Source: Neisseria sp. (GTDB lineage: Bacteria; Pseudomonadota; Gammaproteobacteria; Burkholderiales; Neisseriaceae). From it: a DNA stretch of 64,000 nt. The notes below the pieces were generated by a model, which worked only from the letters and a program-made list of their open reading frames with translations, did not search any database and was not told the DNA's origin. Numbering within the stretch: position 1 is the stretch's first letter; each line of letters opens with the position of its first letter. The position numbers and the translations under genes are program-made. Positions 57,305 to 64,000 of the stretch are shown here, piece after piece. The stretch spans positions 37,201 to 101,200 of the forward strand of contig NZ_JAUMZU010000008.1 in NCBI RefSeq assembly GCF_030527965.1, read 5' to 3'.

Positions 57305-57862
57305 ATGGATGCATTGGAATTATTGACTACCCGACGTTCGGATAAAAAACTGGCGGCTCCCGGGCCCAATCGAAATCAGTTGGAAATGATGTTGCAAGCC
57401 GCAACTCAAGTGCCTGATCACGGCAATATGCGGCCGGTAAAATTTACGGTTATCGAAAGCGAAGAGGGCTTGGCGCGTTTTCGGGAATTGTTGAAACAGA
57501 CGGTTGTCGAATTGAATTTCGGCGAGGATAGCCTTAAAAAGGCGGAAAAAGTAGGCACGATGGCGCCGCTGGTGGTAGGGGTAACTTTCAGCCCGAATCG
57601 AGAGGTCTGCAAGCCGAAGCCTGAATGGGAGCAGATGTTGAGTGCCGCTTGTTCGGCTTATGCGTTTCAACTGGCGGCCGTCGCTCAAGGTTTTGGCAAC
57701 GTATGGATTTCAGGTTTGTGGGTAAACAGCCCTTTAATCCGCGAGGCGTTTGGCTGTGCGGAAAAAGATAAAATCATTGCTTTGCTGATGGTGGGAACGG
57801 CAGAAGAACCGGTATCCGGCGCTAAAAATAACGATTTGGACTCGTACGTTACTTATTGGTAA
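57305..57862 (+). CDS. Nitroreductase, YdjA family
   Basis: A 185-residue FMN-dependent protein. The N-terminal RRSDKKLAAPGPNRNQL and the VPDHGNMRPVKF segment (about 37-48) bind FMN. The C-terminal GFGNVWISGLW and LMVGTAEEP are those of the minimal YdjA-type nitroreductases. Physiological substrate unknown. Confidence 0.85.
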   Translation: MDALELLTTRRSDKKLAAPGPNRNQLEMMLQAATQVPDHGNMRPVKFTVIESEEGLARFRELLKQTVVELNFGEDSLKKAEKVGTMAPLVVGVTFSPNREVCKPKPEWEQMLSAACSAYAFQLAAVAQGFGNVWISGLWVNSPLIREAFGCAEKDKIIALLMVGTAEEPVSGAKNNDLDSYVTYW

Positions 57863-57885
57863 TGAGACGTTGTCATGCAAAGCCA

Positions 57886-57917
57886 AACCGACCGCTGAAA
57901 TATGCGGCCGGTTTTTT
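57886..57917 (+). terminator. Rho-independent terminator behind the nitroreductase gene
   Basis: AACCGACCGC and GCGGCCGGTT pair imperfectly across 8 bases and run into TTTTTT, followed by a DUS in the tail. Confidence 0.75.
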
Positions 57918-57954
57918 CAGACAGGCATCAGATGCGGTTTGAGTTGAGATGATA

Positions 57955-57983
57955 TTGATTAAGCCGTTTAGTTTGAGTATAAT
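57955..57983 (+). promoter_or_regulatory. Promoter of rpmE2-rpmJ2
   Basis: TTGATT (57955-57960), an exact 17-base spacer and a consensus TATAAT (57978-57983). Confidence 0.75.
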
Positions 57984-57999
57984 GTTACGTTATAACAAA
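57981..57999 (+). promoter_or_regulatory. Probable Zur operator
   Basis: AATGTTACGTTATAACAAA contains GTTA-N5-TAAC with the extended flanks of Zur boxes (consensus near GTTATANTATAAC). It overlaps the end of the -10 box, a classic repressor position, and stands in front of zinc-independent ribosomal protein genes, the standard Zur target. Confidence 0.65.
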
Positions 58000-58011
58000 T
58001 TAGGAGGGTTT

Positions 58012-58281
58012 ATGAAAAAGAATATTCATCCTGAAAATTACCGTACTGTTTTGTTTTACGACAGTAGCGCGGATGAGGGTTGGTTGATTCGTTCTTGCGC
58101 GCCGGTTTCTAAAACCATGGTGTGGCGAGACGGGCAGGAATATCCGGTGTTTATGCTGGAAACTTCCTCTGCCAGCCATCCTGCCTATACCGGTAAACGG
58201 AGGGAGCATAACAAAGAGGGCCGCGCCAGCCGCTTTAATCAGCGCTATGCGGGAATGATGAATGCATTGAAAAAAGGATAA
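58012..58281 (+). CDS. rpmE2: 50S ribosomal protein L31 type B (zinc-free)
   Basis: An 89-residue L31 of the long B type from ATG 58012 with AGGAGGG upstream. The frame is open from 57949 but crosses the operator. It has one lone cysteine and lacks the CxxC zinc ribbon of the A type. Under zinc starvation this form replaces the zinc-containing L31. L36B follows after 3 bases. Confidence 0.93.
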   Translation: MKKNIHPENYRTVLFYDSSADEGWLIRSCAPVSKTMVWRDGQEYPVFMLETSSASHPAYTGKRREHNKEGRASRFNQRYAGMMNALKKG

Positions 58282-58284
58282 GCT

Positions 58285-58410
58285 ATGCAAGTATTATCGT
58301 CTTTAAAAACAGCCAAACAGCGGCATCGGGATTGTCAGGTTGTACGCCGCCGTGGTAAGGTTTATGTAATTTGCAAAAGCAACCCCCGCTTTAAAGCGCG
58401 TCAGCGTTAA
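58285..58410 (+). CDS. rpmJ2: 50S ribosomal protein L36 type B
   Basis: A 41-residue L36 ([24 protein letters not shown]…). It has the longer B-type sequence with only C17 and C30 and without the CxxC…CxxxxH zinc site. It is co-transcribed with rpmE2 under the probable Zur operator. Confidence 0.93.
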   Translation: MQVLSSLKTAKQRHRDCQVVRRRGKVYVICKSNPRFKARQR

Positions 58411-58448
58411 GGGTTGAATGCGATACTTCCATATTAGCTAGGTTTAAT

Positions 58449-58475
58449 AAGCTGCCGTTGGGCGGCTTTTTTTTC
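58449..58475 (+). terminator. Rho-independent terminator of rpmE2-rpmJ2
   Basis: AGCTGCC and GGCGGCT (one wobble pair) form a stem with a 4-base loop, followed by eight T. Confidence 0.9.
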
Positions 58476-58643
58476 GCTGTTTTCCGCCTTTTTATCATGA
58501 TTGTTTTTCGGAACGGATTTATTGTTGAACGGGCTTGTTCTTTACTGAATTCGGACTAATTTCATATTAATCATAATGTTAGAGTTTTTTGTTTGTTAAT
58601 CATATATTTATTTTAGTGTCAAGCGAAATTAATAAAATCTAAC

Positions 58644-58672
58644 TATTGAAATACAACTTGCCAACCCAATAT
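58644..58672 (+). promoter_or_regulatory. Probable sigma-32 (RpoH) heat-shock promoter of clpB
   Basis: TATTGAAA (58644-58651), 13 bases, then CCCAATAT (58665-58672), close to the heat-shock consensus CTTGAAA-N13-CCCCATNT. It lies 48 bases before the clpB start. Confidence 0.55.
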
Positions 58673-58720
58673 GACATTCATCCAATAAATTATTCCATTC
58701 AAGTTAGGGAGTTAAAGAAT

Positions 58721-61291
58721 ATGAGATTTGATAAATTAACCGCTAAATTCCAACAGGCTTTGCAAGAAGGGCAAAGCTTGGCATTGGCGGCCGATAACAG
58801 TTATTTAGAAGCCGGCCATGTCTTAAAAGCGCTGCTGGATGATGATAGCGGCATTACGGCTTTGCTGGCCAACGCGGGTGCCAATGTGGCCCAAGTGAAA
58901 CAACAATTACAGCAGAATTTAAACGCTTTGCCCAAAGTATCGGGTAATGGTGGGGAGATTCTGCCTAGTCGCGAATTGCAGGCCGTTTTAAATTTGATGG
59001 ATAAAGCAGCCGTTAAACGCGGAGATGCTTATATTGCCAGCGAATTATTTCCGTTGGCGCTTATCCAGCAAAATGATGCTACCGGCAAGATTCTGAAAAA
59101 TGCCGGTGCAACCGAACAAAACATTAATGCCGCTATTGATGCGGTGCGAGGAGGGGCGTCTGTGGATAATCCCAATGCAGAAGATCAACGCGAAGCGTTG
59201 AAAAAATATACGCTTGATTTAACCCAACGGGCACGTGAAGGCAAGCTGGATCCGGTTATCGGCCGTGATGATGAAATCCGCCGTGCCATTCAGGTTTTAC
59301 AACGTCGTACGAAAAACAACCCTGTCTTAATCGGTGAGCCAGGTGTCGGCAAAACCGCCATTGTAGAAGGTTTGGCACAGAGGATAGTAGATGGCGAAGT
59401 GCCTGAGAGCTTGCGTAACAAACGCTTGCTGGTGCTGGATTTGGCTGCGTTGATCGCCGGTGCAAAATACCGCGGCGAGTTTGAAGAACGCTTGAAAAGT
59501 GTGTTGAACGATCTGGCTAAAGACGATGGCAATACTTTGATTTTTATCGATGAGATTCATACATTGGTTGGCGCGGGTAAAACCGACGGCGCAATGGACG
59601 CCGGCAATATGCTGAAGCCTGCGCTGGCGCGCGGCGAATTGCATTGTATTGGCGCCACTACGCTGGACGAATACCGTCAATACATCGAAAAAGATGCCGC
59701 GCTGGAGCGCCGCTTTCAGAAAGTTTTGGTCGGAGAGCCGAGCGTGGAAGACACTATTGCGATTCTGCGCGGTTTGCAAGAGCGTTATGAAATCCACCAC
59801 GGTATCGATATTACCGACCCGGCCATCGTGGCTGCGGCCGAATTGAGCAACCGCTATATTACCGACCGTTTTTTACCGGATAAAGCCATTGATTTGATTG
59901 ATGAAGCGGCCAGTCGAATCAAAATGGAGCTCGACAGCAAACCGGAGCAAATGGATAAGCTCGACCGCCGTATTATTCAGCTCAAAATGGAGCGGATGCA
60001 CGTTGAAAAAGAAAGCGACGAGGCAAGTAAGAAACGTTTGGAGCTGATTGACGAAGAAATTTCTGGATTACAGAAAGAATATGCCGATTTGGACGAAATC
60101 TGGAAAGCCGAAAAAGCATCAACTGCCGGTACGGCCGATATTAAAAAACAAATCGACGAAATCAAAGTGAAAATCGAGCAGGCCAAACGCCAAGGCGATT
60201 TTGCCCGTGCATCCGAGCTGGAATACGGCGAATTGCCCAAATTGGGCCAGCAGCTGCAAGCGATTGAGAGCAACCCTGAAGTGAAACATACCAACAAACT
60301 TTTCCGCACCGAAGTAGGGGCGGACGAAGTGGCTGAAATCGTGTCGCGTATGACAGGCATTCCCGTGGCAAAAATGATGGAAGGCGAACGGGACAAACTT
60401 TTGAAAATGGAAGAAGTGCTGCATAAACGCGTGGTTGGACAAGATCAGGCGGTGCGTGCGGTATCCGACGCCATTCGCCGCAGCCGTTCCGGCTTGGCCG
60501 ATCCCAACAAACCTTACGGCAGCTTTTTATTTTTAGGCCCGACTGGTGTCGGTAAAACCGAGTTGTGCAAAGCGTTGGCGAATTTCTTGTTCGACAGCGA
60601 AGACCATCTGATCCGCATTGATATGTCGGAATATATGGAAAAACATGCGGTTGCCCGTTTGATTGGCGCACCTCCGGGTTACGTTGGCTATGAAGAGGGC
60701 GGTTATCTTACCGAGCAAGTGCGCCGTAAACCGTATAGCGTGATTTTGCTGGACGAGGTGGAAAAAGCGCATCCTGATGTGTTCAATATTTTACTGCAAG
60801 TGCTGGATGACGGCCGCTTGACCGACGGGCAGGGTCGTACGGTGGATTTTAAAAACACCGTTATTGTGATGACGTCGAATATCGGCAGCCAGCATATTCA
60901 GAAATTGGGTACAAGCGATTATGAAGCAGTAAAAGATGTGGTGATGGAAGATGTGAAAGAGCATTTCCGCCCTGAAATGATTAACCGCATTGACGAGGTG
61001 GTGGTGTTCCACGGCTTGGATCAGGCCAATATCCGAAACATCGCTAAAATCCAGCTTGCAGGCCTGAAAAAACGCTTGGAAGCCATGAATTTGCATTTGC
61101 ATGTGGATGACGCTGCGTTGGATGTGATTGCCAAAGCCGGCTTTGATCCGGTATACGGCGCCCGCCCGCTCAAACGTGCCATTCAGGCTGAAATTGAAAA
61201 TCCGTTGTCTATTCGGTTGTTGGAAGGTGCTTACAAACCTGACAGCGCGATTCACATCAAAGCCGATGGAGACAAACTGGTGTTCGATTGA
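58721..61291 (+). CDS. clpB: ATP-dependent disaggregase ClpB
   Basis: An 856-residue Hsp100 chaperone from ATG 58721 ([22 protein letters not shown]). The frame is open from 58646 but the extension covers the promoter. It has an N-terminal Clp repeat domain (1-145), a first AAA+ domain (Walker [14 protein letters not shown], Walker [15 protein letters not shown]), a middle coiled coil (about 400-525) and a second AAA+ domain ([33 protein letters not shown]). With DnaK it resolves protein aggregates after heat stress. Length fits the family. Confidence 0.97.
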   Translation: MRFDKLTAKFQQALQEGQSLALAADNSYLEAGHVLKALLDDDSGITALLANAGANVAQVKQQLQQNLNALPKVSGNGGEILPSRELQAVLNLMDKAAVKRGDAYIASELFPLALIQQNDATGKILKNAGATEQNINAAIDAVRGGASVDNPNAEDQREALKKYTLDLTQRAREGKLDPVIGRDDEIRRAIQVLQRRTKNNPVLIGEPGVGKTAIVEGLAQRIVDGEVPESLRNKRLLVLDLAALIAGAKYRGEFEERLKSVLNDLAKDDGNTLIFIDEIHTLVGAGKTDGAMDAGNMLKPALARGELHCIGATTLDEYRQYIEKDAALERRFQKVLVGEPSVEDTIAILRGLQERYEIHHGIDITDPAIVAAAELSNRYITDRFLPDKAIDLIDEAASRIKMELDSKPEQMDKLDRRIIQLKMERMHVEKESDEASKKRLELIDEEISGLQKEYADLDEIWKAEKASTAGTADIKKQIDEIKVKIEQAKRQGDFARASELEYGELPKLGQQLQAIESNPEVKHTNKLFRTEVGADEVAEIVSRMTGIPVAKMMEGERDKLLKMEEVLHKRVVGQDQAVRAVSDAIRRSRSGLADPNKPYGSFLFLGPTGVGKTELCKALANFLFDSEDHLIRIDMSEYMEKHAVARLIGAPPGYVGYEEGGYLTEQVRRKPYSVILLDEVEKAHPDVFNILLQVLDDGRLTDGQGRTVDFKNTVIVMTSNIGSQHIQKLGTSDYEAVKDVVMEDVKEHFRPEMINRIDEVVVFHGLDQANIRNIAKIQLAGLKKRLEAMNLHLHVDDAALDVIAKAGFDPVYGARPLKRAIQAEIENPLSIRLLEGAYKPDSAIHIKADGDKLVFD

Positions 61292-61333
61292 TTCGGATAA
61301 ACGCATGATCAACAGTTTTAAACTTTAAATCAG

Positions 61334-61367
61334 AATGCCTGTCTGAAAAGGGTTTTCAGACAGGCAT
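61334..61367. terminator. DUS-pair terminator behind clpB
   Basis: ATGCCTGTCTGAAAA and TTTTCAGACAGGCAT with a 3-base loop. Confidence 0.8.
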
Positions 61368-61418
61368 GATTGTTAGCCAATGTATTGACCTTTAAATAAT
61401 AAGGAAAGGAGCAGGGCA

Positions 61419-62477
61419 ATGGAGCAAAGATACTTAGGCCGAAGTGGCATCAAAGTGAGCAAAATCTGCCTCGGCACGATGACGTGGGGCGAGCAGAACA
61501 CAGAGCAAGAAGCGCACGAGCAATTGGATTATGCGTTGGCAAACGGAGTGAATTTTATCGACACGGCCGAGATGTATCCTGTTCCGCCGTGCAAAGAAAC
61601 GTATACGCGCACCGAGCAATATATCGGCAATTGGATTAAAGCGCGCGGCCGGCGCGATGATTTTGTGCTGGCGAGCAAAGTGGCCGGGCCTACCGGCAAT
61701 AATACCAACGGGCTGGACAGCTATATTCGCGGCGGCAACGATTTTTCACGCGCGCAGATTATCGAGGCTTGCGAAGCCAGCCTGAAACGCTTGAATACCG
61801 ATTATCTCGACTTATATCAGCTGCATTGGCCGGAGCGGAAAGTGAATTATTTTGGCCGCTTGGGCGTGTCGGCGCTCGACGGGAGTGAGCGGTTTACGCC
61901 GTTTGCCGAAGTGTTGGACGCTTTGAGCGAGTTGGTAAAACAGGGCAAAATCCGCGCGTTCGGCTTATCAAACGAAACGCCTTGGGGCACCATGCGCTAT
62001 CTGAATTTACATGAGCAGAATCCAGAATTGGCGCGGGTGGCCAGCGTGCAAAATCCTTATAACCTGCTGAATCGCAGCTATGAAGTGGGCATGAGTGAAA
62101 TCGCTTTGCGCGAAGAAGTGCCGCTGCTGGCCTATTCGCCGTTAGCTTTCGGCGTGTTGAGCGGAAAATACCGTAACGGCGCGCGGCCGGAAGGCAGCCG
62201 CTTGGCTTTGTTTGAGCGTTTCCAACGTTATACCAAACCCAAGGCATTCGAAGCGGTGGAGCGTTATGCCGAAATCGCCGAAGCAAACGGCTTGAGCCTG
62301 ACCGCATTGTCGCTGGCGTTTGTGAATCAGCAAAAATTTGTGGCCAGCAACATCATCGGCGCCACAACGATGGCGCAGTTGCGCGAAAACATTGCCAGCG
62401 CAGAAGTGCAATTAAGCGAAGATGTGTTGGCGGCAATCGATGCGGTTCACGCTGAAATCAGCAATCCCTGCCCGTAA
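61419..62477 (+). CDS. Aldo/keto reductase, Tas-like
   Basis: A 352-residue NADPH-dependent TIM-barrel oxidoreductase. The start MEQRYLGRSGIKVSKICLGTMTWGEQNTE and the extra DTAEMYPVPPCKETYTRTEQYIG are typical of the Tas subgroup. The catalytic tetrad includes D49 and Y54 (DTAEMYP), the Lys of LASKVAG and the His of YQLHWPER. The physiological carbonyl substrate is unknown. AAGGAAAGGAG precedes the start. Confidence 0.9.
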   Translation: MEQRYLGRSGIKVSKICLGTMTWGEQNTEQEAHEQLDYALANGVNFIDTAEMYPVPPCKETYTRTEQYIGNWIKARGRRDDFVLASKVAGPTGNNTNGLDSYIRGGNDFSRAQIIEACEASLKRLNTDYLDLYQLHWPERKVNYFGRLGVSALDGSERFTPFAEVLDALSELVKQGKIRAFGLSNETPWGTMRYLNLHEQNPELARVASVQNPYNLLNRSYEVGMSEIALREEVPLLAYSPLAFGVLSGKYRNGARPEGSRLALFERFQRYTKPKAFEAVERYAEIAEANGLSLTALSLAFVNQQKFVASNIIGATTMAQLRENIASAEVQLSEDVLAAIDAVHAEISNPCP

Positions 62478-62510
62478 GCTTGCACAGAGTAGCATATAAA
62501 ACGAAACATC

Positions 62511-62545
62511 AAAGCCTGTCTGAAAATCGTTTTCAGACAGGTTTT
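62511..62545. terminator. DUS-pair terminator
   Basis: AAAGCCTGTCTGAAAA and TTTTCAGACAGGTTTT with a 3-base loop, behind the aldo/keto reductase gene. Confidence 0.8.
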
Positions 62546-62627
62546 AACTTTTTATAAGTTGAAAATAACAGATGCAACTGTTTTATGAAAATTAGCTATA
62601 ATGGCGCTTTTCTACCGAGGAAAATTG

Positions 62628-63494
62628 ATGTTGCCCGAATCCGCACTTCGCGAGATGTATCCCGCAATCATGACGCCCAGCCATGACGGTAAATATTTCC
62701 ATAATTACGTTCTCTCGCTGCTCAACCTAACCAACCATGCGCAGAAAGTCGGCATGCCGCTGCAAATCGTTTTGCAACGCGGCGAAAGCCTGATTACCCG
62801 CGCCCGCAATAATTGCGTTGCTTCCTTTTTGGCCAACCCCGAATGGACGCATCTTTTCTGGATGGATTCCGATATCGGCTTTTCCCCCGAAGCCGTATAT
62901 CGCCTGCTCTTAGCCGATAGAGATGTGGTAGCCGGCGTATACCCGCTCAAGCGAGAAAACTGGCCCGAAGCAGGTCTGCCGCAAGGCATGACGCGCACCG
63001 AATTTGAAGCGGCTTACACCCGCTACACCATCAACACCAGCCGCTTGGATGAAAACGGCGAAATCGCCCTGCATATCGATGCCGACGGCTTTATGGAAGT
63101 AGACGAAGCGCCCACCGGCTTTATGGTTATCAAGCGCAGCGTGTTCGAACGCATGATCGCGGCTTACCCCGATTTGCAATACGTTTCAGACAGCGATTAC
63201 GAGCCGGAAGAAGAAAACCTGCATTATCGTTTTTTCGATTGTTTCGTCGACCCGCAAAGCCGCCGCTATCTCTCGGAAGACTACGGTTTCTGCCATCTTT
63301 GGCAACGTATCGGCGGCAAGATTTTTATCGACACGCAATCCAATTTAACCCATCAAGGGGCCAAAGTTTATCGCGGCCCGTTTGCCCGATCTTTGAAAAC
63401 CAATTTACCGATGGCCGTATCAGCCCCCGAAGGCCGCAAAATGCGGCTTGAGCATGACGCGCCGCTGGCCATGAATCCGCCGGGTGCTGAATAA
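62628..63494 (+). CDS. GT-A-like glycosyltransferase family protein
   Basis: A 288-residue protein. ATG 62628 is preferred to the in-frame ATG 62601 because GAGGAAAA sits just before it. It has features of GT-A transferases: the RGESLITRARNNCVASFL segment and the DxD-type motif FWMDSDIGFSPEAVYRLL (about residue 76), which would bind metal and a nucleotide sugar. A second acidic-histidine region (CHLWQRIGGKIFIDTQ) lies near residue 225. Neither donor nor acceptor can be inferred. No other surface-sugar genes are adjacent. Confidence 0.65.
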   Translation: MLPESALREMYPAIMTPSHDGKYFHNYVLSLLNLTNHAQKVGMPLQIVLQRGESLITRARNNCVASFLANPEWTHLFWMDSDIGFSPEAVYRLLLADRDVVAGVYPLKRENWPEAGLPQGMTRTEFEAAYTRYTINTSRLDENGEIALHIDADGFMEVDEAPTGFMVIKRSVFERMIAAYPDLQYVSDSDYEPEEENLHYRFFDCFVDPQSRRYLSEDYGFCHLWQRIGGKIFIDTQSNLTHQGAKVYRGPFARSLKTNLPMAVSAPEGRKMRLEHDAPLAMNPPGAE

Positions 63495-63545
63495 GAGATT
63501 TTGCTCACGCTTGGATGTTTTTAGAAATAAATGGTTGATCTGAGA

Positions 63546-63585
63546 AAAAACCATAGCCGGTGTGATATATCGGCTATGGTTTTTA
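63546..63585. terminator. Rho-independent terminator between convergent genes
   Basis: AAAAACCATAGCCG and CGGCTATGGTTTTT form a 14-bp stem. Confidence 0.9.
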
Positions 63586-63620
63586 TATTGGATTAACGTA
63601 TTGGATAGGCTCAAACTTAT

Positions 63621-64000
63621 TTAAATATCTTCAATGCTGATTTCCCAATCAGGGTTCTCTTGTTGTGTTTCAGGAAGGTTGATTGTTATCGGTAAATTGA
63701 GATAATAAAATATTCCTTGGCCGTTTTTGCCTGTGATGACGACGCGTTTATTATCTAAGTCAACATGGTCTTGGTTAGTATCTTCTCCTGATTCAGTATA
63801 TAAAATAATTCCGCCTTTTTCTTTGAATTGGTGCCATTTTTCTTTATCGGCATGCTTGTCTGAATATGAAACAATCGAACCTGTAAAATCTTTTGCATTA
63901 CACATCTCTAAAGATGTGGTGCCTAGCAAATTTACACTTCGAAGGTTCGCCTCTTGCAGGTTTGCGCTCCAAAGGTTTGCGTTTTGAAGGTTTGCATTTT
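63621..64000 (-). CDS. Pentapeptide-repeat protein, 5' end outside the window (partial)
   Basis: The minus-strand frame is open from the stop at 63621 to the window end. Its first visible part reads in fives (NANLQ, NANLW, SANLQ, EANLR, SVNLL), the A(N/D)LxX pentapeptide repeat that folds as a right-handed beta helix. About 100 residues of non-repeat sequence follow (DFTGSIVSYSDKHADKEKWHQFKEKGG… ending WEISIEDI). The internal ATG at 63929 is not the real start. Function unknown. Confidence 0.75.
   Translation of the reverse strand, partial: NANLQNANLWSANLQEANLRSVNLLGTTSLEMCNAKDFTGSIVSYSDKHADKEKWHQFKEKGGIILYTESGEDTNQDHVDLDNKRVVITGKNGQGIFYYLNLPITINLPETQQENPDWEISIEDI

Overview
The window is chromosomal DNA of a Neisseria species. 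The 12-mer TGCCTGTCTGAA recurs dozens of times on both strands. It is often paired as an inverted repeat behind genes, and it matches the DNA uptake sequence dialect I recall for Neisseria wadsworthii (TG-wadDUS). Gene content and order are also neisserial: bfrA-bfrB, rpsP-rimM-trmD-rplS, aroK-aroB, ltgA, an ECF sigma/anti-sigma pair behind hvfBC-type genes, and ccoG-fixH.

Layout. 1-1.6 kb: 3' half of an MNIO (DUF692)/DUF2063 operon ending in an ECF sigma factor and a tiny zinc-finger anti-sigma factor. 1.7-8.5 kb, minus strand: trxA, peptide ABC transporter genes yejBEF, a DUF2788 protein, a CynX-type MFS transporter and metZ. 8.8-13.8 kb, minus: purF, cvpA, a SPOR-domain protein with a repetitive coiled coil, and folC. 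13.9-16.9 kb, minus: two small conserved proteins, then actP and yjcH. 17.1-24.7 kb, plus: a LysR regulator, dnaX (with an E. coli-like frameshift site), ybaB, phoH, a LURP-one-like protein and ltgA, then a CAU-anticodon tRNA.

24.8-35.2 kb is a horizontally acquired island. A tyrosine integrase runs into the tRNA 3' end, with a helix-turn-helix ORF and a small ORF beside it. AT-rich DNA without a single perfect DUS follows. It carries a seven-gene block at 26.9-34.1 kb: a T_hemolysin/GNAT-like protein, an AMP-dependent acyl ligase, an HxE-type TauD/clavaminate-synthase-like oxygenase, an AurF-like di-iron oxygenase, a DHA2 exporter, an AraC regulator and a DUF2269-like membrane protein. A frameshifted relaxase remnant lies behind it. 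I read this as a compact, probably undescribed natural-product cluster making an N-oxygenated or acyl-amide type small molecule, delivered by an integrative mobilizable element. The product is unknown.

35.2-64 kb is again core genome: bioD-bioC, aroK-aroB, the rpsP operon, a nitrilase-family protein, prfC, an isochorismatase-fold protein lacking its cysteine, ccoG-fixH, tRNA-Glu and tRNA-Arg, a DnaQ-type exonuclease, htpX, proA, a membrane protein, trxB, a lipoprotein, typA, bfrA-bfrB, a nitroreductase, the zinc-free ribosomal proteins L31B/L36B behind a probable Zur operator, clpB behind a probable heat-shock promoter, an aldo/keto reductase, a GT-A-like glycosyltransferase and a pentapeptide-repeat protein cut by the window end.
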